Assembly: GCA_035556075.1 (NCBI GenBank)
Contig: DATMFQ010000018.1
Span: 1 to 50,310, forward strand
DNA from: 73-13 sp035556075
GTDB taxonomy: Bacteria; Actinomycetota; Actinomycetes; Actinomycetales; Microbacteriaceae
Direction: 5' to 3'
DNA: 50,310 bases
A model generated the notes under the pieces. The model was not told the DNA's origin, searched no databases, and was given only the letters and a program-made list of their open reading frames with translations. The position numbers and the translations under genes are program-made. Shown here piece by piece: positions 29,266 to 37,738 of this stretch; the first letter of the stretch is position 1, and each line of letters opens with the position of its first letter.

Positions 29266-30567
29266 ATGGCACGCCCGATCAATCGCGAGCGCATTCGCGA
29301 CTTCCACCCGGATGACACCGACGCATTCCTCGCCATCTGGCAGGAGAGCCTCGCCGGAGGCTACGAGCCCGTCTACGGGCTGAGCGAGGCGCTCGCCTCC
29401 CTGCAGCAGGACGACGCGGTCGTCGCCGTCGAGGGCAGCGGCGCCGAGTCGCGCGTCATCGGCGTCGCCGTCGGCCGCGCGGCGCACGAGCAGGGCTGGG
29501 TCGTCTTCGTCGGCGTCGCGGAGGACCGCCGCGGGCTCGGCGTCAGCACGCGGCTGCTCGGCGCGCTCGAGCGCCGACTCGCGGTACGCGGTCTCGGTAA
29601 GCTGTCGGCGCTCATCCCCGAGGATGCGGGCGGGCTCGACGCGTTCGCCGCACAGGGCTTCGAGGTGCATCGGGCGCTGCGCTACGTGGAGCGGCGGATC
29701 CCGCTGCAGGCTCGCGACCTGCAGACCCTCCGCGAGCTCGGCGGGCGACTGCTCGGTCAGGGTCTCTGGGACGCCGTCGCCGGCATGTCCCTCGAGAAGG
29801 AGCTCCTCGAGCGGCGCCTCGTCACACCGCTCGCCCGCCCCGAGCTCGCGGCGCGCTACGGCGTTGTGCCGCCGCGCGCCGTCATGCTCTTCGGGCCGCC
29901 CGGTACCGGCAAGACGACGTTTGCCAAGGCGATCGCCTCCCGGCTCGAATGGCCCTTCATCGAGGTCTTCCCCTCGCGCCTCGCGAGCGACCCCGCGGGA
30001 CTCGCCGCCGGGCTCCGGGAGACCTTCGGTCGGATCGCGCAGCTCGAGCACGCCGTCGTCTTCATCGATGAGGTCGAGGAGATCGCCTCCCGCCGCCGCG
30101 GCGACCCGCCGAGCCCCACGCAGGGCGTGACGAACGAGCTGCTCAAGCTCATCCCCGAATTCCGCGACCTCCCCGGTCGGCTGCTCATCTGCGCGACGAA
30201 CTTCATCCGATCGCTCGACCCCGCATTCCTCCGCCACGGACGCTTCGACTACGTCATCCCCATCGGGCTGCCGGACGAGCAGGCCCGCGGCGCGATCTGG
30301 GCCGCGAACCTGCCCGGGCAGGCCGAGGTCGACCTCCCGCTGCTCGTCGCCTCGAGCGACGGCTTCAGCCCCGCCGACATCGAGTTCGCGGCACGAAAGG
30401 CCGCGCAGACGGCCCTGGAGCGCGCCCTCGAGACCGGAGAGACCGGGCCGGGCGGCGGCCCGTACACGGACGACTGCCTCGCCGCGCTCGGCGACACGAA
30501 GGCGACCGTGAGCCCCGAGGTCGTCGACGAATTCCTCGAAGACATCACGCGACTCGCGCGCCGCTGA
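29266..30567 (+). CDS. GNAT acetyltransferase fused to an AAA+ ATPase
   Basis: 433 residues. Residues 1-150 are a GNAT fold: IRDFHPDDTDAFLAIWQESL, VVFVGVAEDRRGLGVSTRLLGALE (acetyl-CoA loop variant RRGLG) and DAFAAQGFEVHRALRYVERRI. Residues about 165-430 are a classic AAA+ domain: GPPGTGKTT (Walker A), AVVFIDEVEE (Walker B), ICATN (sensor 1), LDPAFLRHGRFDYVIP (arginine finger/SRH) and a lid with GFSPADIEFAARKA, as in FtsH/ARC-type ATPases. There is no protease domain. A CAAAGG precedes the start. The substrate may be a protein that is remodelled and acetylated. That is inference. Confidence 0.85.
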   Translation: MARPINRERIRDFHPDDTDAFLAIWQESLAGGYEPVYGLSEALASLQQDDAVVAVEGSGAESRVIGVAVGRAAHEQGWVVFVGVAEDRRGLGVSTRLLGALERRLAVRGLGKLSALIPEDAGGLDAFAAQGFEVHRALRYVERRIPLQARDLQTLRELGGRLLGQGLWDAVAGMSLEKELLERRLVTPLARPELAARYGVVPPRAVMLFGPPGTGKTTFAKAIASRLEWPFIEVFPSRLASDPAGLAAGLRETFGRIAQLEHAVVFIDEVEEIASRRRGDPPSPTQGVTNELLKLIPEFRDLPGRLLICATNFIRSLDPAFLRHGRFDYVIPIGLPDEQARGAIWAANLPGQAEVDLPLLVASSDGFSPADIEFAARKAAQTALERALETGETGPGGGPYTDDCLAALGDTKATVSPEVVDEFLEDITRLARR

Positions 30568-30585
30568 GTCCCGGGCCGACCCCGT

Positions 30586-30655
30586 CCGAGCGTGGGTGTT
30601 TTCCGCGAGCGGGGGTCTGATTTGCGCCGCGCTCGCGGAAAACACCCACGCTCGG
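30586..30655. repeat. Perfect 26-bp inverted repeat with 18-nt loop
   Basis: Arms at 30586-30611 and 30630-30655 are perfectly complementary. The arm core reads GTGGGTGTTTTCCGCGAG. It lies between the GNAT-AAA+ stop and the cupin lipoprotein promoter. It is longer than normal terminators and has no U tract. Confidence 0.9.
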
Positions 30656-30687
30656 CGCCGAACAGCAGGAGGAATGCGCTGAGCCGC

Positions 30688-30693
30688 TACGCT
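30688..30693 (+). promoter_or_regulatory. -10 box of the leaderless cupin lipoprotein gene
   Basis: TACGCT, 7 nt before GTG 30701. Confidence 0.55.
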
Positions 30694-30700
30694 TCGTACC

Positions 30701-31129
30701 GTGCGGATCGCGGGGGTTGCCACGGCGGGACTCGCGGTCCTGCTCCTCGCGGGGTGCGCGGCGGCACCGGTCAGCGCCCGCGACCTCGCCACCGGCGAGT
30801 ATCCGGGCGCGGTCGAGGTCGCGGTCGATGACGCCGACGGTGTGCAGGTCGTCTTCCGCGAGATCACGATCCAGCCCGGCGCCGGGACCGGGGAGCACTG
30901 CCATCACGGGCAGCTCGTCGGCGTCGTGCACGCGGGCGAGCTGACGCACTACGCGCCGATCTACCCGGACGGCGTACACGTCTACGCCACCGGCGACGCG
31001 ATCATCGAGGGCGCCGACTACGTGCACGAGGGCGTCAACGAGGGCACGGAGCCGGTCGTGCTCTGGGTGACGTACCTCATCGACAAGGGGGAGCCGCTCG
31101 CGGTGACCGATCTCAGCCACTGCGGCTGA
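30701..31129 (+). CDS. Cupin-domain lipoprotein
   Basis: 142 residues. A lipoprotein signal (VATAGLAVLLLAGC, lipobox LAGC with Cys near residue 19) is followed by a small cupin barrel. Metal-type ligands are GTGEHCHHGQLVGVVHAGELTH in the first motif and DYVHEGVNEG in the second. It is an extracytoplasmic membrane-tethered cupin of unknown substrate. It starts with GTG, has no Shine-Dalgarno sequence and lies 7 nt after TACGCT, so it is probably leaderless. It stands alone between a long inverted repeat and the two-component genes. Confidence 0.8.
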   Translation: MRIAGVATAGLAVLLLAGCAAAPVSARDLATGEYPGAVEVAVDDADGVQVVFREITIQPGAGTGEHCHHGQLVGVVHAGELTHYAPIYPDGVHVYATGDAIIEGADYVHEGVNEGTEPVVLWVTYLIDKGEPLAVTDLSHCG

Positions 31130-31163
31130 GTCCTCCGCGCAGGCGATCGCCCCGCGGAGCGCC

Positions 31164-31169
31164 TAGCGT
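31164..31169 (+). promoter_or_regulatory. -10 box of the leaderless histidine kinase gene
   Basis: TAGCGT, 7 nt before GTG 31177. Confidence 0.6.
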
Positions 31170-31176
31170 AGATCGG

Positions 31177-32376
31177 GTGCAGCGCCCAGTGACTCGACTG
31201 CGGGTGGTGACGGTCGTCATCATCGCGCTCGTCGTCCTCGCGCTGACCGGCCCGCTCAGCGTGCTCCTCGTCACGGGGATGGCGGAGAGCCAGCCGTGGT
31301 CGATCGCCGTCGACATCGTCGTGTCGGTCCTCCTCGCGGCGGCCGCTGGCCTGTCGCTCGTGTGGCCCGGCCTCGCGCTCGCGGTCGCCTGGGCGGGCGC
31401 GATCGTGCAGATGCTGGCCGCGCTGCCAGTGCTTCCCGCGGATCTCGCGATCCTCATGGTCGTCTACGCGACCGGTGCGGCCGCATCCCGCCGACTGCGC
31501 GTCACCGGCGTGCTCTCCGCCGTCCTCGGCGCGATCGCCGCCGGCGTCTACCTGACGGCGCCGGGCTGGTTCGCCAACCCCACCGACAGCACCGCGCTCA
31601 CCGTCGGCGCGCTCCTCATCTTCGCGAGCCTGGTGACGCTCGCGCTCAGCTGGACGCTCGGCGTCCTCGTCGCGGCGATCCGCCGCGGGCGCAGCGAGCG
31701 GGCGGCGGCGGCCGCCGCACAGCTCGAGACCGTCGCCGAGCAGGAGCGCGGTCGGATCGCGCGGGACATGCACGACGTCGTCGCGCATTCACTCGGCGTC
31801 ATCGTCGCGCAGGCCGATGGCGCCCGGTACCTCGCCGAGACCGATCCCGGCCGTGCGGGGGAGTCGCTCGCGACGATCTCCGAGGTCGCGCGGGAAGCGC
31901 TCAGCGATGTGCGGCTGCTGCTGAGCCGGCTCCGCCACCAGCAGGGCGACCTGCCGCAGCCGCGGCTCGCGGACCTCGACGGGCTCCTTGAGCAGTTCGA
32001 GGCCGCGGGGCTGCGCATCGAGGCGCGGCGATCGCCGGTGCCCGAGGGGGTGCCTGCTGGACTGCAGCTCGCCGTGTTCCGCATCGTCCAGGAGTCGTTG
32101 ACGAATGCGCTGCGCCACGGCGACCGCGCCCGCTCCGTCCGCCTCGCGGTCACCTGGGCGGTGCGGGAGGTCACAGTGGAGGTCGTGTCCGCGCTCCGCC
32201 CGGGCACGTCGCCAGCCGAGCCCGGCCACGGGCTCACCGGCATGCGTGAGCGCGCCCGGCTCGTCGGCGGCACGCTGACGGCGGAGTCGACCGGCGAGGC
32301 CTTTGTGGTGCGCGCGCGGCTCCCACGCGAGGCGCCTGCGGCGCTCGAGGAGGATGGACGCCATGCAGTCGACTGA
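31177..32376 (+). CDS. NarL-type sensor histidine kinase (HisKA_3)
   Basis: 399 residues. Five or six N-terminal membrane helices (to about residue 165) have almost no extracytoplasmic loops, as in kinases that sense membrane or transporter state. The dimerisation domain has the phospho-acceptor His in RIARDMHDVVAHSLGVI. The ATPase domain has IVQESLTNALRHG (N box) and a short GHGLTGMRERARLVGG (G box). It overlaps the response-regulator gene by 14 bp. The kinase, regulator and ABC-transporter order matches systems answering cell-envelope stress or antimicrobial peptides. The signal is not known. Confidence 0.9.
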   Translation: MQRPVTRLRVVTVVIIALVVLALTGPLSVLLVTGMAESQPWSIAVDIVVSVLLAAAAGLSLVWPGLALAVAWAGAIVQMLAALPVLPADLAILMVVYATGAAASRRLRVTGVLSAVLGAIAAGVYLTAPGWFANPTDSTALTVGALLIFASLVTLALSWTLGVLVAAIRRGRSERAAAAAAQLETVAEQERGRIARDMHDVVAHSLGVIVAQADGARYLAETDPGRAGESLATISEVAREALSDVRLLLSRLRHQQGDLPQPRLADLDGLLEQFEAAGLRIEARRSPVPEGVPAGLQLAVFRIVQESLTNALRHGDRARSVRLAVTWAVREVTVEVVSALRPGTSPAEPGHGLTGMRERARLVGGTLTAESTGEAFVVRARLPREAPAALEEDGRHAVD

Positions 32377-33019
32377 CGCGATCCGGGTCGCGATCGTCGA
32401 CGACCAGGCGCTCTTCCGCGCGGGCATCCGCATGCTGCTCGACTCGCAGTCCGACCTCGTCGTCGTCGGCGAGGCCGGCGACGGCATCGAGGCGGTCGAG
32501 CTCGTCGCGCAGACGGCGCCCGACGTCGTCCTCATGGACCTCCGAATGCCGCGCATGGACGGCATCGAGGCGACGGCGCGCATCGTCGCGGGGGAGTCAT
32601 CGGCGCGCATCGTCGTACTGACGACCTTCGACCTCGACGAGGCAGCCGCCCGCGCGATCCGGGCGGGAGCGAGCGGCTTCCTGCTCAAGGACGCCGAGCC
32701 GGACTTCCTCCTTGCCGCCATCCGCACCGTCCACGCGGGCTCCGCGGTCATCGCCCCCGGCGCGACGGCCGCGCTCTTCGAGCACCTCAGCCCCGCGCCC
32801 GCGGCGCCCGCCGCCCCGCCCGCATTCGGCACGCTCACCGAGCGGGAGCGTCAGATCTTCGCGCTCGCCGCGCGAGGGATGAGCAATGCGGAGATCGCGG
32901 CCCACGAATTCGTGTCCGAGGCGACAGTGAAGACGCACCTGTCACGCGTGCTCGCGAAGCTCGCACTGCGGGACCGGGTGCAGCTCGTCGTCTACGCCTA
33001 CGAGCACGGGATCGTCTGA
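32363..33019 (+). CDS. LuxR/NarL-family response regulator
   Basis: 218 residues. The receiver domain has VAIVDDQALFRAG, phospho-Asp in VVLMDLRMPRMDG, VLTTFDLD and GFLLKDAEP. An Ala/Pro-rich linker leads to a LuxR helix-turn-helix (LTERERQIFALAARGMSNAEIAAHEFVSEATVKTHLSRVLAKL). I chose ATG 32363, 9 nt after GAGGAGG; an ATG at 32354 directly abuts the ribosome site. It is partner of the kinase at 31177. A likely target is the perfect palindrome at 33026-33043 upstream of the ABC genes. Confidence 0.9.
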   Translation: MQSTDAIRVAIVDDQALFRAGIRMLLDSQSDLVVVGEAGDGIEAVELVAQTAPDVVLMDLRMPRMDGIEATARIVAGESSARIVVLTTFDLDEAAARAIRAGASGFLLKDAEPDFLLAAIRTVHAGSAVIAPGATAALFEHLSPAPAAPAAPPAFGTLTERERQIFALAARGMSNAEIAAHEFVSEATVKTHLSRVLAKLALRDRVQLVVYAYEHGIV

Positions 33020-33025
33020 GCCGAC

Positions 33026-33043
33026 GTCATCCTGCAGGATGAC
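33026..33043. promoter_or_regulatory. 18-bp palindrome upstream of the ABC transporter promoter
   Basis: GTCATCCTGCAGGATGAC is perfectly palindromic. It is centred about 65 bp before the leaderless start at 33100 and just after the response-regulator stop. Its core TCATCC-N4-GGATGA recurs at 11658-11673. A binding site for the regulator at 32363 is the simplest reading. Confidence 0.6.
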
Positions 33044-33087
33044 CCGAATCGGTCGCACGGTCGATGCGGCCGTGCCCCGCGCATTCC

Positions 33088-33093
33088 TAGCGT
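33088..33093 (+). promoter_or_regulatory. -10 box of the leaderless ABC ATPase gene
   Basis: TAGCGT, 6 nt before ATG 33100. Confidence 0.6.
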
Positions 33094-33099
33094 GGAATC

Positions 33100-33861
33100 A
33101 TGCACCAAACACCCCCACCTGCCCCCGTCGTCGCCCGCGTCGAAGGGCTCAGCAAGTCGTACGGACAGGGCGCCGCCGCGGTCACCGCGCTCGACGGCGT
33201 CACCCTCGAGCTGCGACGCGGCGAGCTCACCGCGATCATGGGCCCGTCCGGCTCCGGCAAGTCGACGCTCATGCACATCATGGCCGGGCTCGACACCCCG
33301 ACGAGCGGGCGCCTCTGGATCGGCGACCAGGAGATCACGGGCCTCGGCGACACCGAGCTGACGCTCATCCGACGCCGCCAGGTCGGCTTCGTCTTCCAGT
33401 CCTTCAATCTCGTGCCGACCCTCGACGTCGCGGGCAACATCCGCTTCCCGTTCGAGCTCGACGGGCGGCGACCCGATGCCGCCGAGCAGGCCTGGATCGA
33501 CACGCTCATCGACTCGCTCGGGCTGCGCGAGCGCCTCCGCCACCGGCCGTCCGAGCTGTCCGGCGGCCAGCAGCAGCGCGTCGCGATCGCTCGGGCGCTC
33601 GGGTCGCGGCCCGAGCTCGTCTTCGCCGACGAGCCGACCGGCAGCCTCGACTCGCGCACCGGCCGCGAGGTCCTCGCCCTCCTCGCGGCGGCCGCCGCCG
33701 ACTACGGCCAGGGCATCGTCATGGTCACCCACGACCCCATCGCCGCCTCGCACGCCGACCGCGTCGTCTTCATCAACGACGGCCGGATCGTCGCCGATGA
33801 GGGACGAATGAGCGCGGCCGCGGCGAGCGACTTCGTGCTCGGCATCGAGGTGGCCCGGTGA
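33100..33861 (+). CDS. MacB/LolD-type ABC transporter ATPase
   Basis: 253 residues. Walker A GPSGSGKST, Q-loop VFQSFNLVPTL, signature LSGGQQQRVAIARAL, Walker B LVFADEPTGSLDS and H-loop VMVTHD. The QSFNLVPTL sequence is typical of the MacB/FtsE/LolD group, which drives mechanotransmission or efflux rather than nutrient uptake. Its stop overlaps the permease start (GTGA). Transcription probably starts at its own ATG under control of the adjacent two-component system. Confidence 0.92.
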   Translation: MHQTPPPAPVVARVEGLSKSYGQGAAAVTALDGVTLELRRGELTAIMGPSGSGKSTLMHIMAGLDTPTSGRLWIGDQEITGLGDTELTLIRRRQVGFVFQSFNLVPTLDVAGNIRFPFELDGRRPDAAEQAWIDTLIDSLGLRERLRHRPSELSGGQQQRVAIARALGSRPELVFADEPTGSLDSRTGREVLALLAAAAADYGQGIVMVTHDPIAASHADRVVFINDGRIVADEGRMSAAAASDFVLGIEVAR

Positions 33862-35255
33862 GCGGGGTGCTGCGGGGCCACGGCGCCACGGTGCTCGTCG
33901 CCGCGCTCGCAGCGGCCTTCGGCGTCGGGCTGCTCGGCGCGACCGAGGTCATCCTGCTCGCGTCGGAGGTCGGCCCGCTCGGGGCCATCGACGACATCCG
34001 GCTCGTGCTCGGGATCATTGCGATGGCGTTCACCGCGATCGCGATCTACGTCGCCGCGATCGTCACGACCAACACGGTGTCGACCATCGTCGTCGGACGC
34101 ATCCGGCAGATCGCGCTCGTGCGGCTCCTCGGTGGGACCGCGGCGCGACAGCGACGGCGGATCGCCGCCGAAGGGCTCACGGCGGGTGCGCTCGGCGCCG
34201 GGCTCGGCATGCTCGCCGCCTGGGCGCTCGTCGGGGCGCTCGTCCTCGTCGGCGTCGCGACGGGCAATCTGCCCGAGCGCGACTATCCGTATCTCGTCGC
34301 CTCGATGGCCGTGCCCGTGCTGGCCGTCGTGCTCAGCACCTGGCTCGCCGCCCGGGTGGGATCCCGGCGAGTGCTCGCCGTCGCACCGATCCAGGCGCTC
34401 GTCGCCGCGGTCCCGGCCGACGAGGACGAGATCCGCGGTCGCCGCGCGCGCATCGTCTGGGCGCTCGTGCTCGGCATCACGGGAGTGCTCCTGCTCGCTC
34501 TCGCCGTCGTCCTGGGACAGCTGACCCCCTTTGCATTGCTCATCGGGATCCTCGGCGGTGCGGTGTCCTTCACCGGATTCATGCTCGGCGCAGTCCGAGT
34601 CGTGCCCGGGGTGCTCGCCGTCGTGGGACGACTGCTCGGCAGCGGACCGGCCGCGCTGCTCGGCTCGCGCAACGCGCTGCGCCACCGCGAGCGGTCCACC
34701 CGTGCGGCGATGGGGCTCGTCATCGGCGTGGCGCTCGTCACGATGCTCGTCATCGCCTGGACGACCGTGCGGCGCATCGCCCTCGATCAGGCGCTCGCCA
34801 GCTGGGGGGAGGACGGGGCTGCGGAGTTCGACGCCGCGCTCGGACCGATCCTCGCGGTCGTCGCGACCCTCGTCGGCTATTCGGCGATCATCGCCGCGGT
34901 CGGCCTCGTGTCGACACTCACCGTCGGGGTGCTGCAGCGCACGCGCGAATTCGGCATGGTCCGGGCACTCGGCCTCAGCCGGGGACAGCTCCGGCGCAGC
35001 ATCACCGTCGAGGCGGTGCAGCTCGCGGTGACCGCGGTCCTCATCGGCGTCGTGCTCGGCGTCGCGTACGGCTGGGTCGGCGCACAGGCGGTGGGCGGAT
35101 CCCAGCAGGTCGCCGGCATGGTGCCGCCGCAGGTGCCGTGGTGGCTGCTCGTCGGCGTCGCGGTCATCGCAGGGATCCTCGCGCTCGCCGGGTCGCGCAT
35201 TCCTGCCCGTCGCGCACTGCGGATCTCACCGGTCGAGGCGATCGCCGTCGAATAG
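33858..35255 (+). CDS. FtsX/MacB-like ABC transporter permease
   Basis: 465 residues with two FtsX-like modules. The first covers residues about 10-180 and the second about 265-465 (VGYSAIIAAVGLVSTLTVGVLQRTREFGMVRALGLSRGQLRRSITVEA, the coupling-helix pattern of FtsX permeases). The large extracytoplasmic domain seen in MacB or long actinobacterial permeases is reduced to about 35 residues in the second module and nearly absent in the first, so this is a short form. It starts with GTG overlapping the ATPase gene. Together they form a complete exporter or resistance pump. Confidence 0.85.
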   Translation: MSGVLRGHGATVLVAALAAAFGVGLLGATEVILLASEVGPLGAIDDIRLVLGIIAMAFTAIAIYVAAIVTTNTVSTIVVGRIRQIALVRLLGGTAARQRRRIAAEGLTAGALGAGLGMLAAWALVGALVLVGVATGNLPERDYPYLVASMAVPVLAVVLSTWLAARVGSRRVLAVAPIQALVAAVPADEDEIRGRRARIVWALVLGITGVLLLALAVVLGQLTPFALLIGILGGAVSFTGFMLGAVRVVPGVLAVVGRLLGSGPAALLGSRNALRHRERSTRAAMGLVIGVALVTMLVIAWTTVRRIALDQALASWGEDGAAEFDAALGPILAVVATLVGYSAIIAAVGLVSTLTVGVLQRTREFGMVRALGLSRGQLRRSITVEAVQLAVTAVLIGVVLGVAYGWVGAQAVGGSQQVAGMVPPQVPWWLLVGVAVIAGILALAGSRIPARRALRISPVEAIAVE

Positions 35256-35285
35256 GGGTCGAGCAGGGGGCGCCCAGAGGTCGAC

Positions 35286-35291
35286 TAGGCT
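35286..35291 (+). promoter_or_regulatory. -10 box of the amino-acid dehydrogenase operon
   Basis: TAGGCT, about 80 bp before the start codon at 35372. Transcription would begin inside the left arm of the following hairpin. Confidence 0.45.
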
Positions 35292-35325
35292 CGCGGGAGG
35301 GGCGCCGGAGCCCCTCCCGCGAGCC
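35288..35325. repeat. 15-bp perfect hairpin in the intergenic leader
   Basis: GGCTCGCGGGAGGGG at 35288-35302 and CCCCTCCCGCGAGCC at 35311-35325 with an 8-nt loop. It could terminate the upstream permease transcript or form a leader hairpin of the next gene. Confidence 0.8.
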
Positions 35326-35354
35326 GTCGGCCCCCGCCGCGCTCGCGGCCGACG
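35325..35354. repeat. Second hairpin in the same leader
   Basis: CGTCGGCC at 35325-35332 and GGCCGACG at 35347-35354 with a 14-nt loop, ending 7 bp before the GAGGAG ribosome site. It shares one base with the first hairpin, so the two can barely coexist. Confidence 0.55.
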
Positions 35355-35371
35355 CCCTTGTGAGGAGCTCC

Positions 35372-36427
35372 ATGACCGCGCCCGCCGACACGACCGCCCC
35401 CATCACCGGGATGGCCGGCTACGCCGACCACGATGCGATTCATCTCCACCGGCTGCTCACCTCCGGCAAGCTCCTCATCGTCGCCGAGCACCTCATCCGC
35501 GGCGGGCACGCGATGGGCGGCTGCCGCGTCACGACGTATGCGAATGAGGGGGCCGCGATCGAGGATGCGCTGCGGCTCTCCGAGGCGATGACGAAGAAGA
35601 TCGTGCTCGCCGGTCTCCCGTATGGCGGCGGCAAGGCGGTCGTCATGGCCGACCCTGCGACCGACAAGGACGCGACGATGCTCCGGGAGGTCGCCGAATT
35701 CGTCGACCGCCTCGGCGGCAGCTACGTCACGGCCCCCGACGTCGGGCTCGTGCCCGCCGACATGGTGGAGCTGCGCAAGCACAGCGAGTGGGTGGTCGGC
35801 CTTGACCCGACCGCCTCGTACTACACCTCGGTCGGCGTCGTCGCGGCAGTGCGCGCTGTCGCCGAGTGGCAGCTTGGGACCTCCGACCTCAGCGGCGTCC
35901 GCGCGACCGTCCAGGGTCTCGGCAACGTCGGCTATGACGCGGCGCGGCTCCTTGCCGAGGCCGGGGCGGCCGTCACGGTCGCCGACCCGCGCGCGGACGT
36001 CGCGGCACGCGCGGCCGCGGAGTTCGGCGCGGTCGTCGTCGGACCGGACGAGATCGTCGGCATCGAGACCGACTTCTTCGTGCCCTGCGCGCTCGGCGGC
36101 GTCATCAACGCGGGCAACGTCGACACGCTGCCCGCGCGGTTCGTCGTCGGCGGGGCCAACAACCAGCTCGCCGACCCGACGCTCGCCGCACGACTCCACG
36201 CGCGCGGGGTCCTCTACGCACCCGACTACCTCGTCAACGCCGGTGGGGTCATCGGCGGTGCCCAGGAGCTCGTCGGCTTCGACGAGGGGATCGTCCGGGA
36301 GCGAGCCGAGGGCATCGGCCCCGCTGTCGTCGCCGTGCTGCGCCGCGCCGAAGAACTCGGCATCGACCCGCTGCAGGCAGCAGAGCTGGAGCTCCGGGAG
36401 CGCCTCGCCGCAGAGGCCGCCGCGTGA
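35372..36427 (+). CDS. Leucine/valine/phenylalanine dehydrogenase
   Basis: 351 residues of the Glu/Leu/Phe/Val dehydrogenase family, which oxidatively deaminates an amino acid to its 2-oxo acid and ammonia with NAD+. The N-terminal domain has GGCRVTTYANEGAA and the catalytic lysine loop LAGLPYGGGKAVVM, plus SYVTAPDVG. The C-terminal Rossmann domain has TVQGLGNVGYDAARLL and GGANNQLADP. The length fits Leu/Val/Phe dehydrogenases, not the 420+ residues of glutamate dehydrogenase. Which branched or aromatic amino acid it prefers is not clear. GAGGAG is 5 nt before the ATG. Its stop overlaps the next start (GTGA). Confidence 0.88.
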   Translation: MTAPADTTAPITGMAGYADHDAIHLHRLLTSGKLLIVAEHLIRGGHAMGGCRVTTYANEGAAIEDALRLSEAMTKKIVLAGLPYGGGKAVVMADPATDKDATMLREVAEFVDRLGGSYVTAPDVGLVPADMVELRKHSEWVVGLDPTASYYTSVGVVAAVRAVAEWQLGTSDLSGVRATVQGLGNVGYDAARLLAEAGAAVTVADPRADVAARAAAEFGAVVVGPDEIVGIETDFFVPCALGGVINAGNVDTLPARFVVGGANNQLADPTLAARLHARGVLYAPDYLVNAGGVIGGAQELVGFDEGIVRERAEGIGPAVVAVLRRAEELGIDPLQAAELELRERLAAEAAA

Positions 36428-37698
36428 GCGGGACGACCTCGGCCGACGCCATCATCGTCGGCGCAGGCGTCATCGGCCTCGCGATCGCCGAAGCACTCAG
36501 CGCCGAGGGCCGCCGGGTCCACGTCCTCGACCGCCAGGACCCGCACCTCGGCGGCGCGTCCGTCGCCAACGCTGGCTGGCTCAACCCCTATACACTCGCC
36601 CCACTGCCGTCGCGAGCCGCCCTGCGGATGGGACTCACGTCATTCGCTAAGCCCGGCTCGCCGCTGTACATCCGACCGCGACCCAGCATCGGGCTTGCCA
36701 GCTGGCTGGTGCGCTTCGCCGCAGCGACGAATGCGCGGCGCTTCGACCGCGGCCGACAGGCACTCGTCGCGCTCGGTCACGACGGTGCCCGCCGCTACCT
36801 CGAACTCGCCGATGATGTCGTCGGGCTCCGCAAGAACTCCGACGCGAGCCTCAACATCTACGCCACCGAGACCGGCGCCGCCGAGGCGGTGCTCACGGAC
36901 CTCGCGCCGATCGATGGTGCCGGCCCCGTCCCGGACTACGAGGTGCTCACCGGCGGCGAGGCCCGGGCCGCCGAGCCGCTGCTCACCGACCGGGTCGGCT
37001 CCGCGCTGCGCATCCACGGCGATCTCCAGCTCGAGCCCGACACGATCCTCACCGCGCTCATCGCCGGGATCCGTGCCCGTGGGGGGCGGGTCGACCTCGA
37101 CACCGAGGTGCTCGGGCTCACCCGCAGCGGCGACCGGATCACGGGCGTGCGCACCTCGGCCGGGGAGCTGACCGCCGACACCGTCGTCGTCGCGGCAGGC
37201 GCCTGGTCGCCCGAATTGCTCCGGCCCCACGGCGTCCGGCTCCGGATGGAGCCTGGCAAGGGCTACAGCGTCGGACTCCGGGTCGACGCCGCGCCGCACG
37301 ACGTGCTCGCCTTTGCGGCAGAAAAAGTCGGGGCGGTCGCCGATGCCGGGCAGATCCGCCTCGTCGGCACCATGGAGCTCAGCGGTGTCAACGAGACGGT
37401 CGACCGACGTCGGGTCGACGCGATCGTCGCCGCCGCGCGTCCCTACCTCGTCCCGCTCGCCGAGGCCGAGGACCCCGCCGCGCTCATCGGAGAGATCCGG
37501 GTCGGTATGCGTCCCATGTTCGCTGGTGGGCTCCCCGTCATGGACCGCGTCGACGGGCTCGACGGCCTCTGGCTGTCCACCGGGCACGGGATGATGGGGG
37601 TGACGCTCGCGCTGAGCGCCGCCGCCGCCCTCCGCGACTACATCGAGACCGGGCAGCGCCCGGCCGTACTCGAGCCCTTCCGCCTCGCGGGCGCGTGA
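36424..37698 (+). CDS. FAD-dependent D-amino-acid dehydrogenase-like oxidoreductase
   Basis: 424 residues of the DAO superfamily. The N-terminal FAD-binding GxGxxG is ADAIIVGAGVIGLAIAEALS. GASVANAGWLNPYTLAPLPS matches DadA-type enzymes, as do DTVVVAAGAWSPELLR and the C-terminal WLSTGHGMMGVTLALSAAAAL. DadA-type enzymes oxidise D-amino acids to 2-oxo acids via imines. The family also includes sarcosine, glycine and hydroxyproline oxidases, so the substrate is inferred. It begins with GTG overlapping the amino-acid dehydrogenase gene and is followed after 40 bp by a Rid protein. Confidence 0.85.
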   Translation: MSGTTSADAIIVGAGVIGLAIAEALSAEGRRVHVLDRQDPHLGGASVANAGWLNPYTLAPLPSRAALRMGLTSFAKPGSPLYIRPRPSIGLASWLVRFAAATNARRFDRGRQALVALGHDGARRYLELADDVVGLRKNSDASLNIYATETGAAEAVLTDLAPIDGAGPVPDYEVLTGGEARAAEPLLTDRVGSALRIHGDLQLEPDTILTALIAGIRARGGRVDLDTEVLGLTRSGDRITGVRTSAGELTADTVVVAAGAWSPELLRPHGVRLRMEPGKGYSVGLRVDAAPHDVLAFAAEKVGAVADAGQIRLVGTMELSGVNETVDRRRVDAIVAAARPYLVPLAEAEDPAALIGEIRVGMRPMFAGGLPVMDRVDGLDGLWLSTGHGMMGVTLALSAAAALRDYIETGQRPAVLEPFRLAGA

Positions 37699-37738
37699 GC
37701 CGCGCCGCGCATCCGTCCTCGACCCAGACAAGGACCCC

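Noticed and set aside
27988..30867. Minus-strand open frame of about 959 codons across pirin and GNAT-AAA+ genes
   Set aside because: It runs antisense to two genes with intact motifs and through the 30586 inverted repeat. Composition is that of a shadow frame.
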